Below are positions 42,912 to 52,112 of a stretch of DNA of 64,000 nt, piece after piece (positions within the stretch are counted from its first letter, which is position 1; each line of letters begins with the position of its first letter). This DNA comes from Rhodobacteraceae bacterium (ex Bugula neritina AB1) (GTDB lineage Bacteria > Pseudomonadota > Alphaproteobacteria > Rhodobacterales > Rhodobacteraceae): NCBI GenBank assembly GCA_001730095.1, contig MDLF01000058.1, forward strand, positions 44,061-108,060, in the 5' to 3' direction. Below the pieces are notes generated by a model that was not told the DNA's origin, made no database searches, and worked only from the letters and a program-made list of their open reading frames with translations. Made by a program: the position numbers and the translations under genes.

Positions 42912-44444
42912 ATGGACATCCTTTCCAGCTTCTATTCTGGCCTGCTTGTCGTCTTAGAGCCGCATAACCTGATGTACTGCTTCATTGGGGTTTTTGTCGG
43001 CACATTCATTGGCGTTCTGCCCGGCATCGGATCAATGGCCGCAATCGCCATGATCCTGCCGCTTACGTTCTATCTGGAACCGACCAGCGCCCTGGTGATG
43101 ATTGCCGGTGTCTACTATGGCGCTGAATATGGTGGCTCGATTGCATCGATCCTGATGAATATCCCGGGTACACCTGCGGCATCGATCACCGCAATTGAAG
43201 GCTATCCGATGGCCAAGAAGGGCCGTGCCGGCGTGGCGCTTTTCTCGACGGCAACAGCGTCGTTCGGTGGCGGCATGATCGGAATGATCGTCATGGCAGC
43301 CCTGTCTCCATCCCTGGCAAAACTGGCACTTTCTTTTGGCCCTGCAGACTACTTTGCCGTCATCCTATTGGGATTGATCGCAGCATCGGCTGTCAGCAAC
43401 GGTGGAGCGCTAAAAGGCATCACGATGGTCGTCGCCGGGCTGATGCTGGGGACAATCGGCATCGATCTGACGACTGGCGATCTGCGGTATACCATGGGCA
43501 TTCCGGAATTGCGCGACGGCGTGCATATCGTCATCGTCGCAATGGGCCTGTTCGGTGTGAGCGAAGTCATCGCATCCATCCGCACCAACAAGGGCGGGTC
43601 GATCGCGCAAAAAATCGACTACAACCACTTCTACCCGACACGCGAGGAATGGAAGTCTTTGTTTGCACCGATCATGCGCGGCGGTGCCATTGGGTCGGTG
43701 TTTGGGGCATTGCCGGGCACTGGCCAGACAATCGCAGCCGCGATTGCCTACGCCGTTGAGAAGCGCGTGAATCGGGCTAAAAACCTGTTTGGAACCGGCG
43801 TGGTGCCCGGCGTTGCCGTGCCCGAAGCGGCCAATAATTCGGCCACCCAGACCGCGTTCATCCCCACGCTCACATTGGGTGTCCCCGGCAGCCCGCCTAT
43901 GGCAATCGTCATCGGTGCTCTGATGATCTACGGGATTACGCCAGGCCCGCGCCTGCTAACCGAAGAGCCCGACCTGTTCTGGGGACTCGTGGCCAGTTTC
44001 CTTGTGGGCAACGTGATGCTGATCATCCTCAACATTCCGTTGATCGGCATCTGGGTCCGGCTTCTGCAGATCCCCTACAAATACATGTACCCGACGATCA
44101 TCGTGCTGATCTGCATCGGGGTCTACAGCCTCAACAACAACGTTTTCGACATCTGGCTGACGCTGATCATCGGTGCTGTCGGATACTGGATGAAACTTTA
44201 CAAGTTCGAACCAGCGCCCTTGTTGCTGGGCTTTGTGCTTGGCCCGCTGATGGAAGAGCAGTTGCGCCGCGCGATGCTGCTCTCTCGTGGCGACCCAATG
44301 GTCTTTCTGGAACGCCCAATCAGCGCGACGCTGATTGCGATCACCGTCGCTGTCCTGATCTACGCCTTTTACGCGGCCATCCGGGCAAAAAAAATAACAG
44401 CTTCAACATCAAGCGAAGTACAACAGGAAGGACCAAACACATGA
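42912..44444 (+). CDS. tctA: tripartite tricarboxylate transporter, large membrane subunit (TctA-like)
   Basis: 510 residues with about 11-12 helices and the two duplicated TctA signatures: GVLPGIGSMAAIAMILP (near 34) and GALPGTGQTIAAAIAYAVEKR (near 264). It is the translocation channel of the binding-protein-dependent TTT system. The ATG at 42912 lies 2 bp after the tctB stop. An ATGA overlap joins it to tctC. Confidence 0.93.
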   Translation: MDILSSFYSGLLVVLEPHNLMYCFIGVFVGTFIGVLPGIGSMAAIAMILPLTFYLEPTSALVMIAGVYYGAEYGGSIASILMNIPGTPAASITAIEGYPMAKKGRAGVALFSTATASFGGGMIGMIVMAALSPSLAKLALSFGPADYFAVILLGLIAASAVSNGGALKGITMVVAGLMLGTIGIDLTTGDLRYTMGIPELRDGVHIVIVAMGLFGVSEVIASIRTNKGGSIAQKIDYNHFYPTREEWKSLFAPIMRGGAIGSVFGALPGTGQTIAAAIAYAVEKRVNRAKNLFGTGVVPGVAVPEAANNSATQTAFIPTLTLGVPGSPPMAIVIGALMIYGITPGPRLLTEEPDLFWGLVASFLVGNVMLIILNIPLIGIWVRLLQIPYKYMYPTIIVLICIGVYSLNNNVFDIWLTLIIGAVGYWMKLYKFEPAPLLLGFVLGPLMEEQLRRAMLLSRGDPMVFLERPISATLIAITVAVLIYAFYAAIRAKKITASTSSEVQQEGPNT

Positions 44445-45415
44445 TACGCAATTACCTAAAGTCTATTGGTGCAAGTGCGATGGCGCTGTCGCTACTCTGG
44501 GCACCTTCGGCGATGGCAGAACCCGGCGCCTGGAGCGATGAACCCGTTCGGATCGTCGTGACCTTCCCGCCAGGCGGCGCCAGCGATCTGGTCGCACGTC
44601 TGCTGGCGCAATACCTGGACACAGAGTTCGGCCAGAAAGCGGTGGTCGACAACCGCCCCGGGGCGGCGGGCACCGTCGCGGCAGACTATGTCGCGCAGCA
44701 GGACCCGGATGGCACAACGCTCATCCTGGCCAACAACGCGCCTTACACAATCGCCCCGACGCGCTTTAAGTCGATCCCCTATGACCCAGTGAACGGAGCC
44801 ACACATGTGGCTTACATAGGCGCCTCTGCGCCCGGACTGTTCGTACAGCCTTCGGCTGGGATAAAGTCGCTGGAAGACTATATCACCCACGTAAAGGACA
44901 CGCCGATGACCTACGGGTCCAGCGGCGTAGGTTCGATCTCGCACATTCTGGGCGAAGCCGTCGATGCGTCTTTGGGTGTTGAATCCATCCACGTTCCCTA
45001 CAAGGGAAGTTCACCGGCCATTCAGGACTTCCGCGCAGGTGTACTCGAGTCCTTCTATGACCTGGCCGTTCAGAACAGCGACATGATCGAAGACAAGGAA
45101 GCGGTTGCCATTGCCATCGCCTCATCCGTGCGCAATCCCGAGCTGCCCGATGTGCCCACGTTCAAGGAACAGGGATACGACATCGTAGTCGAGAACTGGG
45201 TGGGCCTGTCCGGACCGGCAGGCATTGATCCCGCGACCGTCAGCAAGATCAACGAAACCGTTCTGGCGGTCTTCGCCAACCCCGAAGTGCAGGACCGGCT
45301 GACAGAGCTTGGCATCACCCACCGTGCCATGGATTCACAAGGCTACACCGACTTTGTCGCCAACCAGATCGAAGTCTGGGCACCGCTGATCATTGCGACC
45401 GGCATTGCAGAGTAA
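44441..45415 (+). CDS. tctC: tripartite tricarboxylate transporter substrate-binding protein (TctC/Bug)
   Basis: 324 residues with a Sec signal peptide (SAMALSLLWAPSAMAEPG). Bug-family motif VTFPPGGASDLVARLLAQYL follows, then VDNRPGAAGTVAADYVA. The periplasmic receptor of the TctBAC system. Because uraD is the first gene of the operon, the ligand may be a ureide, allantoate, urate or a breakdown product rather than citrate; this is inference. Confidence 0.9.
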   Translation: MIRNYLKSIGASAMALSLLWAPSAMAEPGAWSDEPVRIVVTFPPGGASDLVARLLAQYLDTEFGQKAVVDNRPGAAGTVAADYVAQQDPDGTTLILANNAPYTIAPTRFKSIPYDPVNGATHVAYIGASAPGLFVQPSAGIKSLEDYITHVKDTPMTYGSSGVGSISHILGEAVDASLGVESIHVPYKGSSPAIQDFRAGVLESFYDLAVQNSDMIEDKEAVAIAIASSVRNPELPDVPTFKEQGYDIVVENWVGLSGPAGIDPATVSKINETVLAVFANPEVQDRLTELGITHRAMDSQGYTDFVANQIEVWAPLIIATGIAE

Positions 45416-45426
45416 CCTCTCTCGTT

Positions 45427-45452
45427 GCTGCCCCGTCCACGGATGGGGCAGC
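45427..45452 (+). terminator. hairpin after tctC
   Basis: GCTGCCCC and GGGGCAGC form an 8-bp stem with a 10-nt loop, 11 bp after the tctC stop. Only a short A/T stretch follows. Confidence 0.5.
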
Positions 45453-45528
45453 CGCAAATTTGAAGCTCAGGAAATGGCTTTGATGCTGTAACCGCCCCCT
45501 TTCCCCAAAGAGGAATGGGAGACGCGGC

Positions 45529-46227
45529 TCAGGTCTCGCTCACACCCAGGAACCGGTCTGCAATCTCTGCCGGCAGCGCGTTGATCCGCCCGGCCCAGGC
45601 ATTGCTGCCCTTGTTCAGGATCACCGCCCGGTCAGCCACGGCTGACAATTCCTTCAAGGATTTATCAACCACCAGGATCGACAGCCCTGCCTCGCGCTTG
45701 AGCCGGGCAATCGCGGCCCAGATTTCCTGCCGCACCACCGGGGCCAGCCCTTCGGTTGCTTCATCCAGGATCAGCAGCCGCGGGTTGGTCATCAGCGCGC
45801 GCCCGATGGTCAGCATCTGCTGTTCGCCGCCCGACAATGACCCTGCCACCTGTGTCCGGCGTTCCTCCAGCCGGGGGAACAGCCGGGCCACTTTGGCGAA
45901 ATCCCACAGCCCCGGGCGGGCGGCAGCGATCAGGTTTTCCTCTACGGTCAGCGGTGCAAAGCAACGCCGCCCTTCCGGCACCAGACCAACCCCCAGCCGG
46001 GCGATCCCATGCGACGGCAGCTGCCGCAGGTCGCGGCCATCGAACCGCAGTTCCCCTTTGGAGGCTGCCAACATGCCGCAGATCGTCTTGATCGTGGTGG
46101 ATTTGCCCATGCCATTGCGGCCCATCAGCGCCACCACTTCGCCTGCGCCAACCTCCAGATTGACCCCAAACAGCGCTTGCGCCGGACCGTAGGATGTTTC
46201 CACCCCTTGCAGTGACAGCAGGCTCAT
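45529..46227 (-). CDS. livF: branched-chain-type ABC transporter ATPase (LivF-like)
   Basis: 232 residues. Walker A GRNGMGKST near 38, signature LSGGEQQML, and the LivF-type ending VAD..IILNKGSNAW. It pairs with LivG to drive uptake. It overlaps livG by 4 bp and is the last gene of the leftward livKHMGF order. Confidence 0.92.
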   Translation of the reverse strand: MSLLSLQGVETSYGPAQALFGVNLEVGAGEVVALMGRNGMGKSTTIKTICGMLAASKGELRFDGRDLRQLPSHGIARLGVGLVPEGRRCFAPLTVEENLIAAARPGLWDFAKVARLFPRLEERRTQVAGSLSGGEQQMLTIGRALMTNPRLLILDEATEGLAPVVRQEIWAAIARLKREAGLSILVVDKSLKELSAVADRAVILNKGSNAWAGRINALPAEIADRFLGVSET

Positions 46228-46979
46228 GCAGCGTCCTCCTCTCCCAGATAGGCACGGCGCACCTCGGCGTTGGCACGGATTTCATCCGCGGTGCCGGTGG
46301 CGATGATCTGGCCATAGACCAGCACGCTGATCCGGTCGGCAAGGGCAAAAACCGCATCCATGTCATGTTCGACCAGCAGGATCGGCGCCTCTTGCCGCAA
46401 TCCATCCAGGAACCCGGTCAGCGCCCTGGAGCCTGCCGACTCAAGCCCCGCCATCGGCTCATCCATCAGGAACAATTTCGGCTCAAGCGTCAGCGCTACC
46501 GCCACCTCCAGCTGGCGGCGCTGGCCGTGGGACAGATCCGCGGTGCGGCGGTCTGCGTCCTCAGCCAGCCCGAGCCGGTCCAACGCCCCATGCGCAGTTT
46601 CCAGCAGATCCGGATCCTTCATCACATTGCGGAAAAAGCGGAACGGGCTGCCCCTGCCCCCCAATGCACCCAGCACCGCATTCTGCAGCACCGTGTATTC
46701 CATTGCCAAGGCAGAGATCTGAAACGTCCGCCCCAGCCCCATCCGCGCCCGCGCCACAGTGTCCAGTGCGGTCACATCCCGCCCCAGCAGCTCCACCGTG
46801 CCGCTGTCCGGCACCAAATTGCCGGCAATCTGTTTGATCAGGGTGGATTTCCCCGCCCCATTGGGTCCGATCAGCGCGTGGATTTCCCCCGCGCGCAAAT
46901 CCAGCGACACATCGCGGCTGGCCTGCAATGCACCAAAGCTTTTGCTCAGGCCATGGGTTTTCAGAACCACCTCAGCCAT
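46224..46979 (-). CDS. livG: branched-chain-type ABC transporter ATPase (LivG-like)
   Basis: 251 residues. Walker A GPNGAGKST, the LivG-type GRTFQISALAMEYTVLQN segment, signature LSHGQRRQLE (His replaces the usual second Gly) and the LLVEHDMDAVFALADRI end motif. The ATG at 46979 overlaps the livM 3' end. Confidence 0.92.
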   Translation of the reverse strand: MAEVVLKTHGLSKSFGALQASRDVSLDLRAGEIHALIGPNGAGKSTLIKQIAGNLVPDSGTVELLGRDVTALDTVARARMGLGRTFQISALAMEYTVLQNAVLGALGGRGSPFRFFRNVMKDPDLLETAHGALDRLGLAEDADRRTADLSHGQRRQLEVAVALTLEPKLFLMDEPMAGLESAGSRALTGFLDGLRQEAPILLVEHDMDAVFALADRISVLVYGQIIATGTADEIRANAEVRRAYLGEEDAA

Positions 46980-47961
46980 GTGCCTTCTCCCGTCCGGCAA
47001 GCGCCCCGATCAACCCGCCACGGGCAAACAGCACGATCAGCAGCAGCAGAACACCCAGGAAAATCTGCCAGTAGTCGCTGATGCCCCCCAGAAGATGCTC
47101 CAGCAAGATATAGAGCGCGGCGCCGACCACTGGCCCGTAGAGCCGCCCAACCCCACCAAGGATCACAAAGATCATGATTTCGCCGCTGGTGTGCCAGCTG
47201 AGCATAGTGGGGCTGACAAAGCGGTTGAGGTCGGCAAACAGGGCGCCCGCCAGCCCGGTGATGGCCCCGGAAATCACAAATGCCGTCAGTCGCAGCGTAA
47301 AGGGGGTGAGACCAACCGCTTCAACCCTGTCTGCGTTCTGCCGCGCCGCCGCCAGCGCCAGCCCAAAGGGCGCGCGCGCCAGCCGGGCGGCAAAAAACAG
47401 CGCCAGGCACAGAATTACATAGGCAATGGCAAAGAACTGGATCGGGTCCAGCGTGTTCAGGCCCGGGAAATCATTGCGCACCCAGATCGACAGCCCGTCC
47501 TCGCCGCCATAGGCGCTCCAGCTGATGGCAAAATAGTACAGCATCTGGCCGAAGGCGAGCGTGATCATAATGAAATAGACGCCTGAGGTGCGCAAGGAAA
47601 GCGCCCCGATCACCAGCGCAGCACAAGCGCTGCAGACAATCGCCACCAGCCAGATCAGCGGCATCTGATTGCTGCCCTCAAACAGGAACGGCCATTCGAA
47701 CAGTGGTTCATAGTTCTGGGCATGGGCCGCCAGGATGCCCATGGCATAGCCGCCGATGCCGAAAAACGCCGCATGGCCCAGGCTGATCAGCCCGCCAAGG
47801 CCAAGCGCGATGTTCAGCCCCACCCCGGCCAGCGCCAGGATCGCCGCCTTGGTTGCCAGCGTGATGATAAAGGGTTCATCCAGGCTCCAGGCCGCCAGAG
47901 GCACGATCAGCAAGGCTGCAATCATTGCCCAATTGAGAAAGCTCTCGCGGGTCGGTATCAT
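46972..47961 (-). CDS. livM: branched-chain-type ABC transporter permease (LivM-like)
   Basis: 329 residues, about nine membrane helices. LivM landmark GGLISLGHAAFFGIGGYAMG near residue 55 and the EAA-like segment AARQNADRVEAVGLTPF. It overlaps livH by 4 bp. Confidence 0.92.
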   Translation of the reverse strand: MIPTRESFLNWAMIAALLIVPLAAWSLDEPFIITLATKAAILALAGVGLNIALGLGGLISLGHAAFFGIGGYAMGILAAHAQNYEPLFEWPFLFEGSNQMPLIWLVAIVCSACAALVIGALSLRTSGVYFIMITLAFGQMLYYFAISWSAYGGEDGLSIWVRNDFPGLNTLDPIQFFAIAYVILCLALFFAARLARAPFGLALAAARQNADRVEAVGLTPFTLRLTAFVISGAITGLAGALFADLNRFVSPTMLSWHTSGEIMIFVILGGVGRLYGPVVGAALYILLEHLLGGISDYWQIFLGVLLLLIVLFARGGLIGALAGREKAHG

Positions 47962-48878
47962 GTGCTCCCTCCATACAGGCCCGAAGGGCGCACCAGCAGG
48001 ATCGCCGCCATCAGAATGTAGATCAGCATCGACGCCAGCGACGCCCCGGCAGAGGCCGCACTGGCAGGTTCCATGAACAGGGTGAAAAGCCGCGGCAGAA
48101 ACACACCGCCCAGCGTGTCGGTCATCCCAACCAGCAGCGCACCGGCCAAGGCGCCCTTGATTGATCCGATACCGCCGATGACGATCACCACAAAGGCCAG
48201 GATCAACACCGGCTCCCCCATGCCGACCTGCACCGACTGGATCGCCCCCACCAGCGCGCCCGCCAGCCCTGCCAGCGCCGCGCCAAGGGCGAAGACCAGC
48301 GTGTAGAGCCTGGAAATATCGACGCCAAGCGCTGCAATCATCTCGCGGTCGGCCTCCCCTGCGCGGATCTGGATACCGATGCGGGTGCGGGCAATCAGCA
48401 GGAACAGCCCGACCGCGATTGCCAGGCCAATCAGGATGATTGTCAGCCGATACAGCGGGTATTCAATGCCGCCCGGCAGGCTGACCGGCCCCGACAGGTA
48501 GGATGGCACGTCCAGAAACAGCGGGAACGACCCGAATAGCCAGCGGGTGCCTTCGGAAAAGATCAGGATAAGCGCAAAGGTCGCCAGCACCTGGTCCAGA
48601 TGGTCACGCCGATAAAGCCGCCGGATCACCACCAGCTCCATCAGCGCGCCAGCGGCGGCGGCGGCGGCAAGACTGGCCATCAGCGCCAGCAGGAACGATC
48701 CGGTCCAACCCGCAACAGCGGCAGCCGCAAAGGCACCAACCATATAGAGCGCGCCATGCGCCAGGTTGATCAGCCCCATCACCCCGAACACCAGCGTCAG
48801 CCCGGCGGCCATCAAGAACAGCATGACACCAAGCTGCAGCCCGTTCAGGATTTGCTCCAGAACTAGAATATAGGTCAT
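47958..48878 (-). CDS. livH: branched-chain-type ABC transporter permease (LivH-like)
   Basis: 306 residues of hydrophobic permease. LivH start pattern LNGLQLGVMLFLMAAGLTLVFG, then MGLINLAHGALYMVGAFA. It forms the channel with LivM. The binding-protein gene lies 66 bp upstream. Confidence 0.92.
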   Translation of the reverse strand: MTYILVLEQILNGLQLGVMLFLMAAGLTLVFGVMGLINLAHGALYMVGAFAAAAVAGWTGSFLLALMASLAAAAAAGALMELVVIRRLYRRDHLDQVLATFALILIFSEGTRWLFGSFPLFLDVPSYLSGPVSLPGGIEYPLYRLTIILIGLAIAVGLFLLIARTRIGIQIRAGEADREMIAALGVDISRLYTLVFALGAALAGLAGALVGAIQSVQVGMGEPVLILAFVVIVIGGIGSIKGALAGALLVGMTDTLGGVFLPRLFTLFMEPASAASAGASLASMLIYILMAAILLVRPSGLYGGST

Positions 48879-48944
48879 TTCATTTTCCGCAGGAGACGTG
48901 TTGCCGCGACGGAGGCGCCGAGCGCCTTCGTCCTGAGCCGGGTC

Positions 48945-50081
48945 TTACATCTTGCACGCGCCCGCATAGGCGTCGGCATGATCGCTCAGTCCGGTGGCGA
49001 TGATCTTGTTGGTGAAAACGTCACCTTCCTTGATCACTTCGCGCACATAGATGTCCTGCACCGGATGGTGGTTCGGACCGAACTTGAAATCGCCGCGGAC
49101 CGAGGCAAACTCTGCCGCCTTCAGCGCCGCGCGGAACGCGTCCTGATCCGAAACCTCAGCCTTGTCCAAGGCGCTCAGGATCAGGTTGGCCGTGTCATAG
49201 CCCTGGCTGGCATAGAGCGACGGCAGACGGTCGTATTTGTCCTGAAAGGCCGCGACAAAGGCTGCATTGGCCGGATTGTCGATGTCCTTGTTCCACTGCG
49301 ACGTGTTCTTCACACCCAAGGCTGCCTCGCCCACGGCCTGCAGGATGCCCTGATCAAAGGAGAACGCCGGGCCGACCACCGGCAGATCCACACCGCTGCC
49401 CGCATATTGCTTGAGAAAAGAAATCCCCATGCCGCCGGGCAGGAAGAAATAGACCGAGTCGGCCCCCGAGGCCCGGATCTGGGCGATTTCGGCGGCATAG
49501 TCTGTCTGGCCCAGTTTGGTGTAGATCTCCCCGGCCAGGTCACCGCCGTACATGCGTTTGTAACCGGTCAGCGCATCCTTGCCTGCCGGATAGTTCGGCG
49601 CCAGGATGAAGCTGTTCGTCAGCCCCGCCTCATTGGCATAGGCGCCTGCGGCCTCGTGCAGGTTGTCGTTCTGCCAGGCAACATTGAAGTAATTTTTGTG
49701 GCAGCGTTTGCCTGCCAGAGCCGAAGGACCGGCATTCGGCGACAGGTAGAACACATCCTGTGCGGTCGCCGCAGGCACCACCGCCATCGCCAGATTCGAC
49801 CAGATGATGCCGGTCAGAATGTCCACTTTCTCGGACTGGATCATCCGGTCGGCAATCTGCACCGCCGCATCGGGTTTGCGCTGATCGTCTTCGATCACCA
49901 CCTCGACTCCCGCGCGGCCATCCTGTTCGATCGCCAGCATGAAGCCGTCACGCACATCCACGCCCAGCCCGGCCCCGCCGCCGGACAGGGTTGTGATCAT
50001 GCCGATTTTAGTGTCGGCCTGGGCCGCAGCCGCCAGCGCCGGAATGGCTGCCGCCATGGCGAGCATCCGAATGGTTTTCAT
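48945..50081 (-). CDS. livK: branched-chain-type ABC transporter substrate-binding protein
   Basis: 378 residues with a Sec signal (AMAAAIPALAAAAQADTK) and the periplasmic-binding type I fold (TLSGGGAGLGVDVRDGFMLAIEQ, then VEVVIEDDQRKPDAA). The ligand cannot be read; related proteins bind amino acids, amides or aromatic acids. The ATG at 50081 follows GGGAGG; an in-frame extension to 50183 is rejected because it lacks a signal at its N-terminus. Confidence 0.9.
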   Translation of the reverse strand: MKTIRMLAMAAAIPALAAAAQADTKIGMITTLSGGGAGLGVDVRDGFMLAIEQDGRAGVEVVIEDDQRKPDAAVQIADRMIQSEKVDILTGIIWSNLAMAVVPAATAQDVFYLSPNAGPSALAGKRCHKNYFNVAWQNDNLHEAAGAYANEAGLTNSFILAPNYPAGKDALTGYKRMYGGDLAGEIYTKLGQTDYAAEIAQIRASGADSVYFFLPGGMGISFLKQYAGSGVDLPVVGPAFSFDQGILQAVGEAALGVKNTSQWNKDIDNPANAAFVAAFQDKYDRLPSLYASQGYDTANLILSALDKAEVSDQDAFRAALKAAEFASVRGDFKFGPNHHPVQDIYVREVIKEGDVFTNKIIATGLSDHADAYAGACKM

Positions 50082-50407
50082 AACGTCATGTCCTCCCAGA
50101 ATATCCCGGCCCGCCGGCCGGGTCTCTTGTTCAAATGCCTGCGACTTTAGCGCCGCCCCGGCAGAAGCCAAGACCCGCTGCACCGCATGGCCCTGTGGCT
50201 GATCTTGTGCCAGCCTTCACCGCAAGCCTACGCAGGCTTGGATATATATTTCAAGATTAAAATACTTGGGGCAATTTTGTTGCTCTCATTGCGGCACCTG
50301 CATCCCCGGGACTGTTGCAAGACATACGAGGGGCCAGCCCCTCGTGCTCCCCGGAGTATTTCGGGAAAGATGAAAACAGTCTGGCACCCCTGCCGCGGCG
50401 GCCTGCT
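50082..50407. other. 326-bp intergenic region with a repeat element
   Basis: Upstream of livK and downstream of the LysR gene. It contains the livK promoter region and the GAGGGGCC repeat at 50327-50375. No gene seen. Confidence 0.5.
50327..50375. repeat. GAGGGGCC intergenic hairpin element, copy 1
   Basis: CGAGGGGC-CA-GCCCCTCG hairpin followed by TGCTCCCCGGAGTATTT. A second copy lies at 57905-57955. The same arrangement in both suggests a dispersed terminator-like or REP-like element. Confidence 0.6.
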
Positions 50408-51295
50408 TCAGCCCTGCCCGAAACAGCCGGCCAGATGATCGATCAGCGCCCTTATCCGGGCGGTCAGGTGACGGCTGGAGGGGTAGACTGCATAAAGTGC
50501 CGTCGGGTCCGTTTCCTGTTGTTCAAAAAGCACTTGCAGCCTGCCGTCCCGCAGAAACGGCAGCGCGGTATAATGCGGGCAGCGGGCAATGCCGAGACCG
50601 CTGGCCGCCATATGCGCCACGGCCCGTGGTGAATTGGCGCGAAAGCTGCCGCCAATTGTGACAGTCCTTTGTAAAGCGCCCTTGCCAAAGACCCAGGCAT
50701 CCGGCTGCGGCGCGGTCATCTGCAGCAGGCAGTTGTGGGTTGCCAGTGCCTCTGGCTCTGTCGGTTCCCCTTCTGCCGCCAGATAATCTGGAGACGCCAC
50801 CACCACCAGACGCATATTGCAGAGCTTGCGCGCCACCAGTGTCGAATCCTTCAGGGCGCCGAAACGGACCGCAAGATCCACTCCTTCCTCCAGCATTGGC
50901 AAGTGGCGGTCGGACAGCACCAGCTCCACCGCAACCTTGGGATGCGCCTGCTGGAACGGCTGCAGCGCCTCCACCAGTTCGCGGCTGCCAAACCCTGTGG
51001 GCGCGGTGATGCGTATGGGGCCGGCCAGCTCCTGCTGGCGCAGCTGCACCACGTCCTCCAGTTCATCGAACTGATCCAGCAAAGGCAGGCAGCGCTCCAG
51101 ATATGCGCGGCCTGTATCACTCAGCGTTACCTTGCGGGTGGTGCGATTGAGCAGCTGGGCGCCCAGCTGCTCCTCGAGCCGGGCAACGTATTTGCTGGCC
51201 AGTTTGGTGCTGATCCCCAGCTGTCTTGCTCCGGAAGTAAAGGAGCTTTGCGCCGCCACCGCAGCAAAGGCACGCATACAGTCCAGTTTATCCAT
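50408..51295 (-). CDS. LysR-family transcriptional regulator
   Basis: 295 residues. HTH starting MDKLDCMRAFAAVAAQSSFTSGARQLGISTKLASKYVARLE, in the usual order over residues 1-62, and an effector domain from about 90 (GPIRITAPTGFGSRELVEAL). It belongs to the large AaeR/YhjC-like group. It is divergent from the GST gene with a palindrome at 51335-51351 between, so it probably controls that gene and itself. Confidence 0.9.
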   Translation of the reverse strand: MDKLDCMRAFAAVAAQSSFTSGARQLGISTKLASKYVARLEEQLGAQLLNRTTRKVTLSDTGRAYLERCLPLLDQFDELEDVVQLRQQELAGPIRITAPTGFGSRELVEALQPFQQAHPKVAVELVLSDRHLPMLEEGVDLAVRFGALKDSTLVARKLCNMRLVVVASPDYLAAEGEPTEPEALATHNCLLQMTAPQPDAWVFGKGALQRTVTIGGSFRANSPRAVAHMAASGLGIARCPHYTALPFLRDGRLQVLFEQQETDPTALYAVYPSSRHLTARIRALIDHLAGCFGQG

Positions 51296-51334
51296 GGCGG
51301 GGGCTCCGTTTTTATGAACACCTCATACATAATT

Positions 51335-51351
51335 ATTCCATGATTTGGAAT
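51335..51351. promoter_or_regulatory. LysR-type operator between lysR and gst
   Basis: ATTCCA-TGATT-TGGAAT, a perfect 6-bp inverted repeat with a 5-bp spacer, further flanked by ATAATT and ATTAT. It fits the T-N11-A box of LysR regulators. Confidence 0.6.
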
Positions 51352-51435
51352 ATTATCGCCCAACCAAGTGGGACCTATGTTGCCAGTGTCTTAGAAAACC
51401 CAACGGCCCCGGCCGCAGCACAAGGACCCCAGCCC

Positions 51436-52056
51436 ATGGCAAACCCGATCCGTATTCACAGCTTCCCTCTTTCCGGCCACGCCCACCGGGTGGAACTATT
51501 TGCCAGTCTCACCGGTATCGCCCATGAAGTGGTGAACGTCGATCTCGCCGGCGGTGAACATAAACAGCCGGCCTTTCTGGCGCTGAACCCGGCAGGCCAG
51601 GTGCCGGTGATCGAGGACGGCGCCGCGGTGATCAGCGATTCCAATGCCATTCTGGTTTATCTGGCCCGCAAATATGCACCCTCCTGGCTGCCGTCTGATC
51701 CGCTGCAGGAGGCCGAAGTGCAGAAGTTCCTGACCCTGGCGGCGGGAGAGATTGCCTTTGGCCCGGCGGCGGCACGCCTGATCACCGTGTTCAACGCCCC
51801 TCTGAACGCAGAGTTCTGCGCCACCGTCGCGGCCCGCGTGCTGGGCAAGATCGACGCCCATATGAAAGGCCGCGGCTTTCTGGTCGGGGATGCCCCCACT
51901 ATCGCGGATGTAGCTGTTTATTCCTACATCGCCCATGCGCCAGAAGGTGGTATTTCACTGGACCCCTACCCCAATGTCCGCGCCCTGCTGGCCAGTATTG
52001 AGGGCTTGAAGGGCTTCAAACCGATGCCCGCCACCAAGGCCGGCCTTGCCGCCTGA
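51436..52056 (+). CDS. glutathione S-transferase
   Basis: 206 residues. Thioredoxin-fold N-terminus with IHSFPLSGHAHRVELFASL and the glutathione-binding QVPVIEDGAAVISDSNAI (Pro-Val-Ile then Asp-Ser). Helical C-terminal domain with GDAPTIADVAVYSY. It conjugates or reduces electrophiles with glutathione. The ATG at 51436 fits the domain start; an upstream in-frame ATG at 51340 lies inside the operator. Confidence 0.92.
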   Translation: MANPIRIHSFPLSGHAHRVELFASLTGIAHEVVNVDLAGGEHKQPAFLALNPAGQVPVIEDGAAVISDSNAILVYLARKYAPSWLPSDPLQEAEVQKFLTLAAGEIAFGPAAARLITVFNAPLNAEFCATVAARVLGKIDAHMKGRGFLVGDAPTIADVAVYSYIAHAPEGGISLDPYPNVRALLASIEGLKGFKPMPATKAGLAA

Positions 52057-52064
52057 TCCCAGCT

Positions 52065-52087
52065 GCGGCGGCGTCAATCGCCGCCGC
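52065..52087. terminator. GC hairpin between gst and the PNPOx-like gene
   Basis: GCGGCGGCG and CGCCGCCGC form a 9-bp stem with a 5-nt loop. Followed by TCTCTCC, not a clear T-run. Confidence 0.4.
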
Positions 52088-52112
52088 CTCTCTCCAGACA
52101 CAGGAGGGTCCC

